Shown: in pieces, positions 52,924 through 62,143 of the stretch
Position numbering within the stretch: position 1 is the first letter of the stretch
Layout: the number at the start of each line of letters is the position of its first letter
NCBI RefSeq assembly: GCF_937425535.1
Contig: NZ_OW485601.1
Span: 3,455,501-3,519,500, forward strand
Origin: Rhodovastum atsumiense
GTDB lineage: Bacteria; Pseudomonadota; Alphaproteobacteria; Acetobacterales; Acetobacteraceae
DNA length: 64,000 nt
Direction of reading: 5' to 3'
Position numbers and translations under genes: made by a program
The notes under the pieces: generated by a model
Seen by the model: the letters and a program-made list of their open reading frames with translations, nothing else
What the model was told of the DNA's origin: nothing
Databases searched by the model: none

Positions 52924-53672
52924 GTGGCGCTGCCCGTGGCCCAGCCATAGCCGGTGCAGTGGGCGGTGGCGTCGGGGGATCCGGCGTAGAAATACCTGAT
53001 CCAGTCGCTGCTTTCGCCGGTGCGCGGCGCGAAATAGGCGGCGCGGCGCATCTGGAAGGATCCGGTGATGACGGAGGTGAACAGCGGCGTGAACGTGTAG
53101 GCGACGTCGACGACCAGCAGCGGCGCGGCGCTGTAGGCATCGGCCGGCAGCGTGCTTGCCGTCGGTTCCGCCGAATCGGCGGCGACGGAAATCGCCGCGG
53201 TCTTGCCGTCGCAGGGGCGGGCGGTGGTGGCCGCGCCGGCGAAGACGCCGCTCCAGGCGACATGCGCGGTGTAGGTGCAGGCGGTGGTGCAGGTGCTGAC
53301 CGTCGGCGTCATCACCACCGAGCTGAGCGTGACCCCGAAGCGCGAGGTCGCCGCCGTCACCGTGTCCGGCAGGTAGGCGTAGATCACCGAGGCGGCGGCA
53401 CTGGCCTGGTTCACGGTCAGGGTGTTCGGCGAGGACGCCGTCGCGGCCATGAGGGTGGCGATCTGGGCGGTGGCCTGCGCCGTTGCGGTGAGGCGCTGCC
53501 AGGCGATGAAGGCGGTGGTCAGGTCATGCAGTCCGGCCAGGAAAAGCAGGAGAACCGGCGCGAGGAAGGCGAACTCCAGCGCCGCCAACCCCTGCCGGCA
53601 TCGCAGCGCATCCCGGTGGGGCCGGGACGGGCGGGGGATCGGTCTGGTCTCGCCGCCGGCGGGGACGCGCAT
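52920..53672 (-). CDS. TadG-like pseudopilin
   Basis: 250 residues. The N-terminal basic region is followed by G-LAALEFAFLAPVLLLFLAGLHDL, a class III pilin-like signal with cleavage after Gly and Glu at position 5. The rest is a Thr/Ala-rich periplasmic domain with paired cysteines (TCTTACTYTAHVAW). It is much shorter than full TadG and lacks a von Willebrand domain, so it is a minor TadE/TadG-type pseudopilin. Overlaps the transglycosylase start. Confidence 0.8.
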   Translation of the reverse strand: MRVPAGGETRPIPRPSRPHRDALRCRQGLAALEFAFLAPVLLLFLAGLHDLTTAFIAWQRLTATAQATAQIATLMAATASSPNTLTVNQASAAASVIYAYLPDTVTAATSRFGVTLSSVVMTPTVSTCTTACTYTAHVAWSGVFAGAATTARPCDGKTAAISVAADSAEPTASTLPADAYSAAPLLVVDVAYTFTPLFTSVITGSFQMRRAAYFAPRTGESSDWIRYFYAGSPDATAHCTGYGWATGSAT

Positions 53673-53680
53673 GGGGGCTC

Positions 53681-54145
53681 CTAGAACTCGTTGAGATAGG
53701 CGGCCGTCCCGACCAGGCGGGTGACGTTCAGCGGCCAGAGCGGCAAGGCGGGGGTGTAGCTGGCCTGCAGCAGCATCAGGCCGCCGGTCTGGCCGGCATT
53801 GACCGAACTGGCGGTGAATGAGACGGATGTCTGCATCGCCGTGCGGTAGTTGGACACCGGCCGCAGCACCACGACCACCCCGGAACAGTCCAGGAAAGGC
53901 GTGAGATAGGGACAGAACACCAGCGTGTTGAAAGTGCCGGCACCGACCGCGCTGCGCGCGGTGCGTCCGGTCTGCATCTGCCGGGCCGCCTGCCTGGCCG
54001 CGTAGTCGAGCGCCGTCTGGGCATAGAGCAGGAAGCCAAGCTCCATGATTCCCAGCAGCAGCGCCAGGAAGGCCGGGGCGACCAGGGCGAATTCCAGCGC
54101 CGTCGCCCCCGCCCGCGCCCCGCGCCGCTGCCGTGCCACGCTCAT
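53681..54145 (-). CDS. tadE: TadE-like pseudopilin
   Basis: 154 residues. The motif RAGATALEFALVAPAFLALLLGIMELGF shows the prepilin cleavage Gly, Glu5 and Phe6 of the TadE family (written here in two parts RAGATALEFALVAP / AFLALLLGIMEL). A C-terminal beta-rich domain has a Cys pair (FCPYLTPFLDC). It is processed by the TadV peptidase and primes or caps the pilus. Overlaps tadC by 4 nt. Confidence 0.87.
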   Translation of the reverse strand: MSVARQRRGARAGATALEFALVAPAFLALLLGIMELGFLLYAQTALDYAARQAARQMQTGRTARSAVGAGTFNTLVFCPYLTPFLDCSGVVVVLRPVSNYRTAMQTSVSFTASSVNAGQTGGLMLLQASYTPALPLWPLNVTRLVGTAAYLNEF

Positions 54146-55080
54146 CGGGGGCGGTCCATGTGCATCACCTTCACCGCCGCCGGGCCGGCCACGACGACGA
54201 AGATGCAGGGCAGGATGAACAGGATCATCGGCACGGTCAGCAGCACCGGGATGCGGGCCGCGCGTGCCTCGAAGCGGGTCAGCATGGTCTGGCGCATCTC
54301 CGCGGCGAGCACGCGCAGCGCCTGGGTCAGCGGCGTGCCGTATTTCATGCTCTGCGCCAGCGTGCCGCCCAGCCGCGTCATCGATTCAAGACCGGTGCGC
54401 GTGCCTATGTTAACCAGGGCCTGGCGCCGGTCGGCCAGGATGCGCATCTCGCTGACGGTGAGGCGGAATTCGTTGGCGGTGGCCGGCGAGCCCTCGCGCG
54501 CCTCCTCGGCGACGCGCTCCAACCCGGTTTCCAGCGCGAGACCGGCCTCGGCGCAGATGATCAGCAGGTCGAGCGCGGCCGGCAGCCCGGCCTCGACCTG
54601 CTGCAGGTAGCGCCGGCGCATGCTGCGCACCACGTAGTCGGGCAGCAGCAGCCCCACCAGCGCCGCCATCGCCAGAGGCAGCGCCAGGGGCAGCGGCAGG
54701 GTGGTGCCGCTCGCGCGCAGCAGCAGCCACAGCGCCAGCGGCAGGCCCAGGAACAGGCAGAACTTGGCGCCGATGAAGATCGACAGCACCGGCCCGGAGC
54801 GATGCCCGGTGGCACTCACCGTCTGCTCCAGTTCGGCCATGGTCTTGCGCGAGAGCAGGCCGCTGCCGATCACGGCATCGCCGACGCCGCCGAACAGGCG
54901 CATCCAGCCCGCCCTGCCCTCGCGCGCGGTGGCGGCGGGGCCGGGGCACCCGTGCAGCGCGCGCAGGCGTGCGGCAATGCGGGCGTTGCGCCGTGCCAAG
55001 GGCAGCAGCGCCAGCAGGCCAGCGAGGCCAGCCAGCACCAGCAATGCCCCGGCGGTGGTCCAGTCCGGGTGCCCGGTCAT
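54142..55080 (-). CDS. tadC: TadC inner-membrane platform protein
   Basis: 312 residues with the T2SF domain: AGLPAALDLLIICAEAGLALETGLERV, the FRLTVSEMRILADRRQALVNI segment and two C-terminal helices (VLLTVPMILFILPCIFVVVAG). Together with TadB it forms the membrane platform for the pilus ATPase. ATGA overlaps on both sides show tight coupling. Confidence 0.92.
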   Translation of the reverse strand: MTGHPDWTTAGALLVLAGLAGLLALLPLARRNARIAARLRALHGCPGPAATAREGRAGWMRLFGGVGDAVIGSGLLSRKTMAELEQTVSATGHRSGPVLSIFIGAKFCLFLGLPLALWLLLRASGTTLPLPLALPLAMAALVGLLLPDYVVRSMRRRYLQQVEAGLPAALDLLIICAEAGLALETGLERVAEEAREGSPATANEFRLTVSEMRILADRRQALVNIGTRTGLESMTRLGGTLAQSMKYGTPLTQALRVLAAEMRQTMLTRFEARAARIPVLLTVPMILFILPCIFVVVAGPAAVKVMHMDRPR

Positions 55081-56039
55081 GACAGCGACCGACGGATGAT
55101 GAACTGCATCGATCCCACCCCAAGGGCAAGGAAGCAGATGCCGGTCGCCAGGATGAACTTCCCGGTCGTGGTAACGAACAGCACCAGGAAGTAGTCATGC
55201 GCCACCATCAGCAGCGCGCCGGCGGTGATGAAGGGCAGGGCGGCGAGCACCCACATGGTCAGCCGCGCTTCCGAGGACAGCGCGATCGCGCGCTGGCGCA
55301 GGGCGACGCGCTTGCGCACCACGTCGGCGAGGTTCTCCAGCGTCTCCGCCAGGTTGCCGCCGGACTGGCTCTGCAGCGCCAGCGCCACGGCGAAGAAGCG
55401 GTACTCCACCAGTTGGCTGCGCTGTGCCAGCCGCACCAGCGCCTCGGCCAGCGCGCTGCCGAGCCGGATTTCGTCGGCGAGCCGGCGGAACTCGCTGGAG
55501 GTCGGGAACTGGCCTTCCTCGCCGACCACGCGCAGGGCTTCCGGCACCGGGATGCCGGCGCGCACCGAGCGGACGATCATCGCCAGCGCGTCGGGCAACT
55601 GGGCATAGAGCAGGGCGGAGCGGCGGCGGCGATAGCCGCCGAAGACCAGCCGGGTCAGCCCGGCCCAGGCCAGCGGCAGCGCCAGCCAGCAGGCCGGGCC
55701 GAGCAGGAAGGCACCGGCGCCGCAGGCCAGCACGGCGACCGCCACCACCACCGTCGCCACGATCCACCAGCGCGTCGGATAGAGATCGGGACGGCCGGTG
55801 TCGATCTGCAGCAGCGCCAGCGCCCGCGCGGCGGCGCCCGAGGTGGCGGGGCGGCGGCCCGGCGTGGCAAGCAGCGGCGTCCGCGCCGCGGCGGTCGGCC
55901 GCCAGGCCTGCGCCACCTCGGCCAGCCGGCGCTTGCGCATCCGCTCGCGGCGGTCGGCGCGTACCAGGCAGACGGCGCTGGCGAGCAGGGCCACGGCCGA
56001 TCCCGCCAGCAGTACGGCCGAGGAGAGCGGGGGCGTCAT
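55077..56039 (-). CDS. tadB: TadB inner-membrane platform protein
   Basis: 320 residues with the T2SF domain: LPDALAMIVRSVRAGIPVPEAL, EFRRLADEIRLGSALAEALVRL and SQSGGNLAETLENLADVVRKR, flanked by membrane helices at both ends. Partner of TadC and TadA in pilus assembly. Overlaps tadC and tadA by 4 nt each. Confidence 0.92.
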   Translation of the reverse strand: MTPPLSSAVLLAGSAVALLASAVCLVRADRRERMRKRRLAEVAQAWRPTAAARTPLLATPGRRPATSGAAARALALLQIDTGRPDLYPTRWWIVATVVVAVAVLACGAGAFLLGPACWLALPLAWAGLTRLVFGGYRRRRSALLYAQLPDALAMIVRSVRAGIPVPEALRVVGEEGQFPTSSEFRRLADEIRLGSALAEALVRLAQRSQLVEYRFFAVALALQSQSGGNLAETLENLADVVRKRVALRQRAIALSSEARLTMWVLAALPFITAGALLMVAHDYFLVLFVTTTGKFILATGICFLALGVGSMQFIIRRSLS

Positions 56040-57433
56040 GGCGCCGGCACCTCGTCGAGCGCCGCCGCCCAGGCGCGGTCGAGGTTGAAATACTGCAGCC
56101 GGGCGGCGAAGCCGGGGCGGGCGCGCGAAACCTTGTAGTGGCCGCGCAGCGAGCCGTCGGGGTTCTCGCCGTCGTACTCGAACTGGAAGATGTCGTTCAT
56201 CACCACCACGTCGCCTTCCAGGCCGATCACCTCGGTGACCTGGGTGACGCGGCGGCTGCCGTCGCGCATGCGCTCGAGCTGCAGGATCAGGTCGACGGCG
56301 CTGACGATCTGCGTGCGGATCGCCCGCAGCGGCAGGTTGGCCTGGCCCATCTGCACCATGTTCTCGATGCGCATCACCGCGTCGCGCGTGGTGTTGGCGT
56401 GGATGGTGGACATGCTGCCGTCATGGCCGGTGTTCATCGCCTGCAGCATGTCGAAGGCCTCGGCGCCGCGCACCTCGCCCACGATCAGCCGGTCGGGACG
56501 CATGCGCAGCGCGTTGCGCACGAGGTCGCGCTGGGTCACCTCGCCGCGGCCTTCCAGGTTGGGCGGGCGGGTTTCCAGCCGGACCACGTGCGGCTGCTGC
56601 AATTGCAGCTCGGCGGCGTCCTCGACGGTGATGATGCGCTCGCCCGGGTCGATCATCTGCGACATGGCGTTCATCAGCGTGGTCTTGCCCGCGCCGGTGC
56701 CGCCGGAGATGATCACGTTGAGCCGTGCCGCCGCTCCGATCTTGAGGATCCGCGCCATCTGCGCCGTCACCGAGCCCTTCGCCACCAGCGTGTCGAAGGT
56801 GATGCGCCGGCGCGAGAACTTGCGGATCGAGATGCAGGCGCCGTTCAGCGCGAGCGGGGGGAAGATGATGTTGACGCGCGACCCGTCGGCCAGGCGCGCA
56901 TCCACCATCGGGCTGCTTTCATCGACGCGCCGCCCCACCGCCGAGGCGATGCGCTGCGCCACGTTGTTGACATGCGAGGTGTCGCGGAACCGCGCCGCCG
57001 ACAGCACCAGCTTGCCGCCGCGTTCGACGAAGACGCGGTCGGGACCGTTGACCATGATGTCGGTGATGCTCTCGTCGTCGAGCAGCGGCTCCAGCGGGCC
57101 GAGCCCGACCATGTCGTCGACCAGCTCGATGGCCAGCAGGCGCTGTTCGCGCCCGTTGAGCTGGATGCGGTTCTCGTCGGCGATCTCGGCGACCAGGCGC
57201 TCCACGTCGGCCTGCAGGCGCTCCGGCGTGCTGTCGGCAAAGGCCGCCGGGTCGAGCCGCGCGAGGCAGGCGGCGCGCAGGCCTGCCGCTGCCGCCGCCG
57301 GCCCGGTGAGCGGCGCGGCGGGCGCGGGATCGGGCGGGGCGGCGGCGGGCGCGGCCATGGCGGCGGGTGGGAGTGGATCGGCGCCGCGGCGGCCGAACGC
57401 TGCCCGGCCGAAGCGGGCCGCCGTGCCGCTCAT
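56036..57433 (-). CDS. tadA: TadA/CpaF pilus assembly ATPase
   Basis: 465 residues from ATG 57433, which overlaps the tadZ stop as ATGA. A Pro/Ala-rich N-terminus is followed by the CpaF core: IELVDDMVGLGPLEPLLDDE, DIMVNGPDRVFVERGGKL, Walker A ISGGTGAGKTTLMN near residue 243, Walker B LIVGEVRGAEAFDML and TGHDGSMSTIHANT. It powers extension of the Flp pilus from the cytoplasmic face. Confidence 0.95.
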   Translation of the reverse strand: MSGTAARFGRAAFGRRGADPLPPAAMAAPAAAPPDPAPAAPLTGPAAAAAGLRAACLARLDPAAFADSTPERLQADVERLVAEIADENRIQLNGREQRLLAIELVDDMVGLGPLEPLLDDESITDIMVNGPDRVFVERGGKLVLSAARFRDTSHVNNVAQRIASAVGRRVDESSPMVDARLADGSRVNIIFPPLALNGACISIRKFSRRRITFDTLVAKGSVTAQMARILKIGAAARLNVIISGGTGAGKTTLMNAMSQMIDPGERIITVEDAAELQLQQPHVVRLETRPPNLEGRGEVTQRDLVRNALRMRPDRLIVGEVRGAEAFDMLQAMNTGHDGSMSTIHANTTRDAVMRIENMVQMGQANLPLRAIRTQIVSAVDLILQLERMRDGSRRVTQVTEVIGLEGDVVVMNDIFQFEYDGENPDGSLRGHYKVSRARPGFAARLQYFNLDRAWAAALDEVPAP

Positions 57434-58653
57434 GCGCGCCCTCCCCGGCGCAGGCCGAACCAGGAGCGCGCCGGCAGCCGCGGCCGCGGCACGATCTGGT
57501 CGGCGAGCGTTGCTACCGCAGCCTGGAAGGGGCCGCGCCGGCGCGCCATCGGCTCGCCCAGCGTGGCCGCGCCGTGCAGTTGGCGGGGCAGCCAGGGAAT
57601 GGCCACGTCGATGGCGATGCCGAGCCCGTCCTCCACCTGCCGCCGCGTCAACGCGCCGGGCATGCCGGCGCGGTTGAGCACCACCACCGGGCGGCTGGCC
57701 TGCAGCGGCGCCGCCGGCAAAGCGAGGTGGCGCAGCATGTCGCGCAGCGCCGCGAGCGTCGGGTCCATCACCAGCACCCGCAGATGCGCGGTGCCGCGCA
57801 GTTCCTGGGTGAGCGGGTCGGTGCGGCCCGGCAGGTCGATGACGACGAGGTTGTAGCGGTTGCACAGCAGCGTGGTCAGGTGCCGCGCCGAACCGGGCGG
57901 AATGCTGACCGGTGAATCCAACGCCTCCTCGGCGGCCAGCAGGCGCAGCCGGTCGCCCAGCGCCGGCGCCGAGCGTTCGGCGAAGATGTTGTCGACGCGG
58001 TCGGGATGTTCCAGCGCCGCGCGCAGGCCGCCGCCATCGGGCGCCGAGAGCATCAGCCCCGTGGTGCCGGCATGCAGGTCGGCGTCGAACAGCAGCACGT
58101 GGTGGCGCGCGCGCTCGGACAACTGCACCGCGAGGTTCACCGCGATGGTGCTGGCGCCGGCGCCGCCGCGCACCCCGGTGACGGTGACGACGCGGCCACT
58201 GCGGGCCGGCACGTCGCCGCCGCCGGTGATCGCCGGCAGGAAGCCGCGCGCCACCTGGTCGCGACTGAGCGGCTTGCACAGATATTCGCTCGCGCCCAGG
58301 CGGCGGGTAACCTGACGGTAGAAATCCATGTCGGCGACATCACCGATGACGCAGACGCGCACGGCGGGATCGACATAGGTGGCCAGTTCCTCCAGCGCCG
58401 CGAACGGATCGGCCGCGCCGGAGACGTCGACGATCAGCGCGGCGAGCGGGGCATGCAGGCGTTGCAGCCCGGCCCGCGCCTCGGCCATGTCGCCCAGGCG
58501 GAACTCCGCCCCGGCGCCGAGCGCCGATGCCAGCGCATCGCTGAGTACCGCGAGCGTGGCGCGGTCGGTGGCGTAGGCAAGCAAGGGCTGCCGTGCCGTG
58601 CTGAGGGTTTCTTCGGGATCGGGGGCCATCCGGGCCAGCAGGTCGTCCGGCAT
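57430..58653 (-). CDS. tadZ: TadZ/CpaE localisation ATPase
   Basis: 407 residues. The N-terminal receiver-like domain (AALIVDVSGAADPFAALEEL, GASEYLCKPLSRDQV) is followed by a deviant Walker A ParA-type ATPase (VTGVRGGAGASTIAVNLAVQ, LLFDADLHAGTTGLML, LVVIDLPGRTDPLT). CpaE/TadZ positions the pilus machine at the pole. Start overlaps the upstream CpaD-like gene stop by 1 nt, stop overlaps tadA by 4 nt. Confidence 0.93.
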   Translation of the reverse strand: MPDDLLARMAPDPEETLSTARQPLLAYATDRATLAVLSDALASALGAGAEFRLGDMAEARAGLQRLHAPLAALIVDVSGAADPFAALEELATYVDPAVRVCVIGDVADMDFYRQVTRRLGASEYLCKPLSRDQVARGFLPAITGGGDVPARSGRVVTVTGVRGGAGASTIAVNLAVQLSERARHHVLLFDADLHAGTTGLMLSAPDGGGLRAALEHPDRVDNIFAERSAPALGDRLRLLAAEEALDSPVSIPPGSARHLTTLLCNRYNLVVIDLPGRTDPLTQELRGTAHLRVLVMDPTLAALRDMLRHLALPAAPLQASRPVVVLNRAGMPGALTRRQVEDGLGIAIDVAIPWLPRQLHGAATLGEPMARRRGPFQAAVATLADQIVPRPRLPARSWFGLRRGGRA

Positions 58654-58991
58654 CAGCGCGCCCCCGTGCCGGCGGAGCTGCTGCCTTGCGACTGGCCCGC
58701 GCCGGCGGCGACGGGGCTGATATCCGTGACGGGCAGCTTCTTGACCCGGTCGGTCAGCAGCCGGTGCACCGCCGCCGCCGAGAGTTCGCCGGGGCTCGCG
58801 GGATCGCCGACGCCCTGCTGCAGATGCGCGGGGTTGGTGGCCATGGCGGCGAGGTTGGTGTCGTTGACGTATTCGGCCTGCCAGGTGCCGGCGCGACGGA
58901 ACGGGTCGTCGAGCCCGGCGCAGCCGGTGCAGCCGAGCAGCAAAGCGAGGCCGGCGGCGGATCCGAACCAGCGGGGACGGAGATACGGCAT
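58653..58991 (-). CDS. Reduced CpaD-like lipoprotein
   Basis: 112 residues with lipobox LALLLGCTGC. The segment TNLAAMATNPAHLQQGVGDPASPG matches the conserved NLAAMVxNPxDLxxG motif of CpaD, but the protein is about half the normal CpaD length and lacks the N-terminal repeat domain. Position between cpaC and tadZ is exactly where cpaD belongs, so I read it as a trimmed CpaD needed for secretin assembly. It shares a TGATG junction with tadZ. Confidence 0.7.
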   Translation of the reverse strand: MPYLRPRWFGSAAGLALLLGCTGCAGLDDPFRRAGTWQAEYVNDTNLAAMATNPAHLQQGVGDPASPGELSAAAVHRLLTDRVKKLPVTDISPVAAGAGQSQGSSSAGTGAR

Positions 58992-59008
58992 GGCGTCTGG
59001 TCCTTCCC

Positions 59009-60466
59009 TCAGTGCAGGATGAAGCCGGTGCCGGCGGGCATGGCGCCGCTGCGCAGGCGCGCGGCCGGACCCATCGCGGCGAGGCTGGGCGGGATCACGG
59101 TGGCGGGGCCGGTGCCGCTGGCGCGCTGGCGCATCAGCAGCAGGCGATCGACATCGCCGGCGGGTACGAAGCCGTCGGTGGGAACGCGGATCCGGTCGGG
59201 CGATCCCACCGGCGAGACCAGGTACGGCGTCACTACGATCACCAGTTCCGACTGGCCACGCTTGAACAGGTCGGACTTGAACAGCGCGCCGACTACCGGG
59301 ATCTCGCCCAGATAAGGCAGGCCACGACCGTTCATGTTGGTGTTGTTGCTGAGCAGCCCGGCGACGGCGAAGCTCTCGCCCGAGCCCAGCTCCACCGTGG
59401 TGTCGGCGCGGCGCACGGTCAGTGCCGGGATGGTGACAGTGGAGGAGCCGAGCAGGCTGACGCCGATCGGCAGCGACACCGCGCCGACATCGGTCAGCTC
59501 GCTGACCTCCGGACGCACGTGCAGGCTGATGCGGCCGTCCGAGAGCACCGTGGGCACGAAGGCCAGTGACACGCCGTACTGCTTGAACTGCACGGAGATG
59601 CTGTTGTTCTGGCTGGAAACCGGGATCGGAAATTCGCCGCCAGCGAGGAAGCTCGCGCTTTCGCCGCTGCGCGCCGTCAGGTTGGGCTCGGCCAGCATGG
59701 TGATGAGCTGGTCCTGGGCGAGCAGGTCGAGGATGGTATCGAGCGAAGTGGTGCCGTCGTTGTAGCCGATGCCGATGCCGTTCGGCGCGTTGCTGGTCTG
59801 GCTGAGACCGCCGACGACGCTGGCCGCCGCGGCGAAATAGCGGCTGCCGGTGATGCCGTTAGAGAGATAGGTCCAGTTGAAGCCGAGCTGGCGTGTGATG
59901 CTGCGCGAGATTTCGGCGATGCGCACGCGCAGCATCACCTGCACCGAGGACGTGACGCTGGTGCGGTTGTCGACGGTTTGCTTCTCGCCGACATAGCGGC
60001 GGGCGATGGCGGCGGCCTGCTCGGCCTGGGCCGGGGTGGCGGCGGCGCCGCTGACGGTGATGCCGTCCGGGGTGGGGGCGAAGCGTAGCTGGTTGCCGGG
60101 CATGGCGGTGCGTGCCGCGCCGCCGGCGGCACTGGCGCCGTAGGAGGAGGGGCCGACAACGACGTCGTACTGGCCCAGCACGTTGCCGCCGGCGTCGAGG
60201 GCGGCGATGGTGGTGCGGCCGACGCCGACGCCGAAGATGAAGATGCTGTTGTTGCTGGCTGGCCGGACCTCGGCGACCTTCGGGTCGGAGGCGAACAGGT
60301 TGGCGATGGCGCCGCCGGTGCGCAGCACGCGGCCGCCGCCGACCTCGATGGCGACGGTGCTGGCGGCGGCGGCATGGGCGGCGGGGGCCTGGGCCGAGGC
60401 GGGGTGAATGCCCGGCGTGCAGGCCAGCAGCACGGTGGCGAGCAGGGCGTAGCGCGGGGGGCGCAT
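59009..60466 (-). CDS. cpaC: CpaC/RcpA outer-membrane secretin
   Basis: 485 residues with a signal peptide. The N-terminal domain has VIVVGVGRTTIAALD-like text (IFIFGVGVGRTTIAAL). The secretin core contains QLITMLAEPNLTARSGESAS, FLAGGEFPIPVSSQNNSISV and ISLHVRPEVSELTD, plus AVAGLLSNNTNMNGRGLPYL near the end, all standard for type II/Tad secretins. It forms the outer-membrane channel for the pilus. Coupled to cpaB by TGATG. Confidence 0.94.
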   Translation of the reverse strand: MRPPRYALLATVLLACTPGIHPASAQAPAAHAAAASTVAIEVGGGRVLRTGGAIANLFASDPKVAEVRPASNNSIFIFGVGVGRTTIAALDAGGNVLGQYDVVVGPSSYGASAAGGAARTAMPGNQLRFAPTPDGITVSGAAATPAQAEQAAAIARRYVGEKQTVDNRTSVTSSVQVMLRVRIAEISRSITRQLGFNWTYLSNGITGSRYFAAAASVVGGLSQTSNAPNGIGIGYNDGTTSLDTILDLLAQDQLITMLAEPNLTARSGESASFLAGGEFPIPVSSQNNSISVQFKQYGVSLAFVPTVLSDGRISLHVRPEVSELTDVGAVSLPIGVSLLGSSTVTIPALTVRRADTTVELGSGESFAVAGLLSNNTNMNGRGLPYLGEIPVVGALFKSDLFKRGQSELVIVVTPYLVSPVGSPDRIRVPTDGFVPAGDVDRLLLMRQRASGTGPATVIPPSLAAMGPAARLRSGAMPAGTGFILH

Positions 60467-61335
60467 CAGAACTTCACCTCCTCGGTTTCCTTGGTGCCGT
60501 GGTGCACGCGGATGGTCCCGCCGGCGCGCCCCGGCCCACGGTCGCGTAGCGCCGGGGAGACGTCCCCGCTCCAGGCGATCGGATGCGACGAAGTGGCGGC
60601 GAGGTTGTCAGCCGGCGCGTCGTCGGCGGCGGAGCGCACCACCAGCGAGAGCTTGCCCAGCCGGGTGGCGACAGCGATGCGCTCGGCGTCGAAGGGCGCG
60701 GCTTCCAGCGTGACGGTGCGGGTGCTGGCGTTGGCATTGGCCGCGGCGGCGGTTGCGCCCTGGACCAGTTGCTGGTCGACGGCGATCACCCGTACATTGG
60801 TCAGCACGGTCTCACCAGCGACGCGGCGGTCGAGCGGCTGGTCCTTGTCGTCCAGCGCCTGGGTCAGCACCAGGTCGACGCGGTCGCCCGGCCAGATCAG
60901 GCCGGCGGTGCCGCTGACCATGTCGACACCCACGGTGACCGCACGCATGCCGGCGCCGAGCACCGCGGCGAGGAAGCCGCGGTCGCCGGGGTTCAGCACG
61001 TCGCCGGCGATGACCGGCTCGCCGGCGGCGAAGCTGCGGCGCACCATGGCGCCGCGCAGCACGGCCCTGCTGGCGACGCTGTCGGTGAAGCTGCCCGCCG
61101 GTTCCTGGCCGACGACGATGTCGGTGGCGCCGATGTCGTCCGGCGCCAGCAGGCTGCCGGCGTGCAACGGGCGGGCGGCGGTGAGGATGCGCGCCGAGGC
61201 CGGCGGCGCCGGTGAGGCGGGCGCGGCGACGGTGGCCGGCGGAGCGGGCGGCGGCTTCTGCCCGGTGAAGAACAGCAGGCCGGCGCCGCCGAGCCCGAGG
61301 GCCGCCAGCAAGCCGGCGAGAATGCGCAAGAGCAT
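60466..61335 (-). CDS. cpaB: CpaB/RcpC pilus assembly protein
   Basis: 289 residues. A single N-terminal membrane helix (ILAGLLAALGLGGAGLLFF) precedes a SAF domain (TAARPLHAGSLLAPDDIGAT) and the CpaB core (RAVTVGVDMVSGTAGLIWPG, RVDLVLTQALDDKDQPLDRR). It links the inner membrane to the secretin in the periplasm. Separated from tadV by only 6 nt. Confidence 0.92.
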   Translation of the reverse strand: MLLRILAGLLAALGLGGAGLLFFTGQKPPPAPPATVAAPASPAPPASARILTAARPLHAGSLLAPDDIGATDIVVGQEPAGSFTDSVASRAVLRGAMVRRSFAAGEPVIAGDVLNPGDRGFLAAVLGAGMRAVTVGVDMVSGTAGLIWPGDRVDLVLTQALDDKDQPLDRRVAGETVLTNVRVIAVDQQLVQGATAAAANANASTRTVTLEAAPFDAERIAVATRLGKLSLVVRSAADDAPADNLAATSSHPIAWSGDVSPALRDRGPGRAGGTIRVHHGTKETEEVKF

Positions 61336-61341
61336 GGCGGT

Positions 61342-61857
61342 CTACCCCGATAAGGTGTGAACAAGGAGTGGCAGGCTGCCCGCGGCGATGGCGACGCCGT
61401 ACGGGATGGCGCCGCGTTGATAGATCCGCCACGCTTCGGCCTTAAGCAGGCGGGAGGGCAGGCCGTGGCGCCGACCGGGAGGTGGCCGTCGCACCACCGC
61501 TGAGAGCGCCAGATAGACCAGTGCCACCACACCGCCGGCCAGTGCCATGGACAGCAGGAAGGTGGGGATGTCGTGCGGCGGCAACGCCAGGGCAGCGGCA
61601 GGAATGAGCTTCATGTCGCCGCCGCCGACATAGCCGCGCAGCCAGAGGCAGCCGAACAGGGCCAGGAGCAAGACAGCGATGCCGAGGTTCATGGCCAAGT
61701 TACCATCCTGCGCACGCAGGAGCAGGCCGGCAATGGCCAGGGCCGCTGGGATCCAGTTCGGAATGGTCCGGGTAGCGGTATCGTGCAGGGCGGCGGCAAG
61801 CAGCAGGCCGACGCTGGTGCACGTGACGCCGAGAAAAAACGTTTCTTGCACGTTCAA
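61342..61857 (-). CDS. tadV: TadV/CpaA prepilin peptidase
   Basis: 171 residues, about five membrane helices. The aspartyl protease motifs are LHDTATRTIPNW and GGGDMKLI (GxGDxK type), each with the catalytic Asp. It cleaves the short class III leaders of Flp and the TadE/TadG-like pseudopilins. It follows flp, separated by a 94-nt gap holding a long stem-loop. Confidence 0.92.
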   Translation of the reverse strand: MNVQETFFLGVTCTSVGLLLAAALHDTATRTIPNWIPAALAIAGLLLRAQDGNLAMNLGIAVLLLALFGCLWLRGYVGGGDMKLIPAAALALPPHDIPTFLLSMALAGGVVALVYLALSAVVRRPPPGRRHGLPSRLLKAEAWRIYQRGAIPYGVAIAAGSLPLLVHTLSG

Positions 61858-61879
61858 TGAACCGGTCCACGCAATTCAG

Positions 61880-61932
61880 GCATGATGGAATGCATAAGAT
61901 TATTAATTGCAAAACTATGCGTTCCATCATGC
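61880..61932 (-). promoter_or_regulatory. Long stem-loop between flp and tadV
   Basis: Arms 61880-61896 and 61916-61932 pair at 16 of 17 positions with a 19-nt AT-rich loop. It starts about 20 nt after the flp stop on the minus strand. No T run follows. Probable role: protect the flp transcript 3' end or reduce read-through so that pilin exceeds assembly proteins (inference). Confidence 0.65.
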
Positions 61933-61951
61933 TGTTGTGGTGGTGAGCTAT

Positions 61952-62143
61952 TTATTGCGGGGTGTTTGTTTTGATAATGCCGGCAATCTTGGTGAACATC
62001 GCAGCCAAATCGGTGCCGAGCAATGTTACGGCGGTAATAATGGCAACTGCGATCAGCGAGGCGATCAGGCCGTATTCGAGGGCGGTGACGCCGCGACGGT
62101 CGATGCGGAAGTTGCGCAGCTTCGCGATAAGGGCGTTCGACAT
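61952..62143 (-). CDS. flp: Flp major pilin
   Basis: 63 residues from ATG 62143 (AGGAG RBS; a longer frame to 62188 lacks RBS). The class III pilin signature is RRG followed by VTALEYGLIASLIAVAII, with cleavage after Gly, Glu5 and Tyr6. The short C-terminus AMFTKIAGIIKTNTPQ fits Flp. It is the first gene of the 10-kb leftward Tad operon. Confidence 0.95.
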   Translation of the reverse strand: MSNALIAKLRNFRIDRRGVTALEYGLIASLIAVAIITAVTLLGTDLAAMFTKIAGIIKTNTPQ

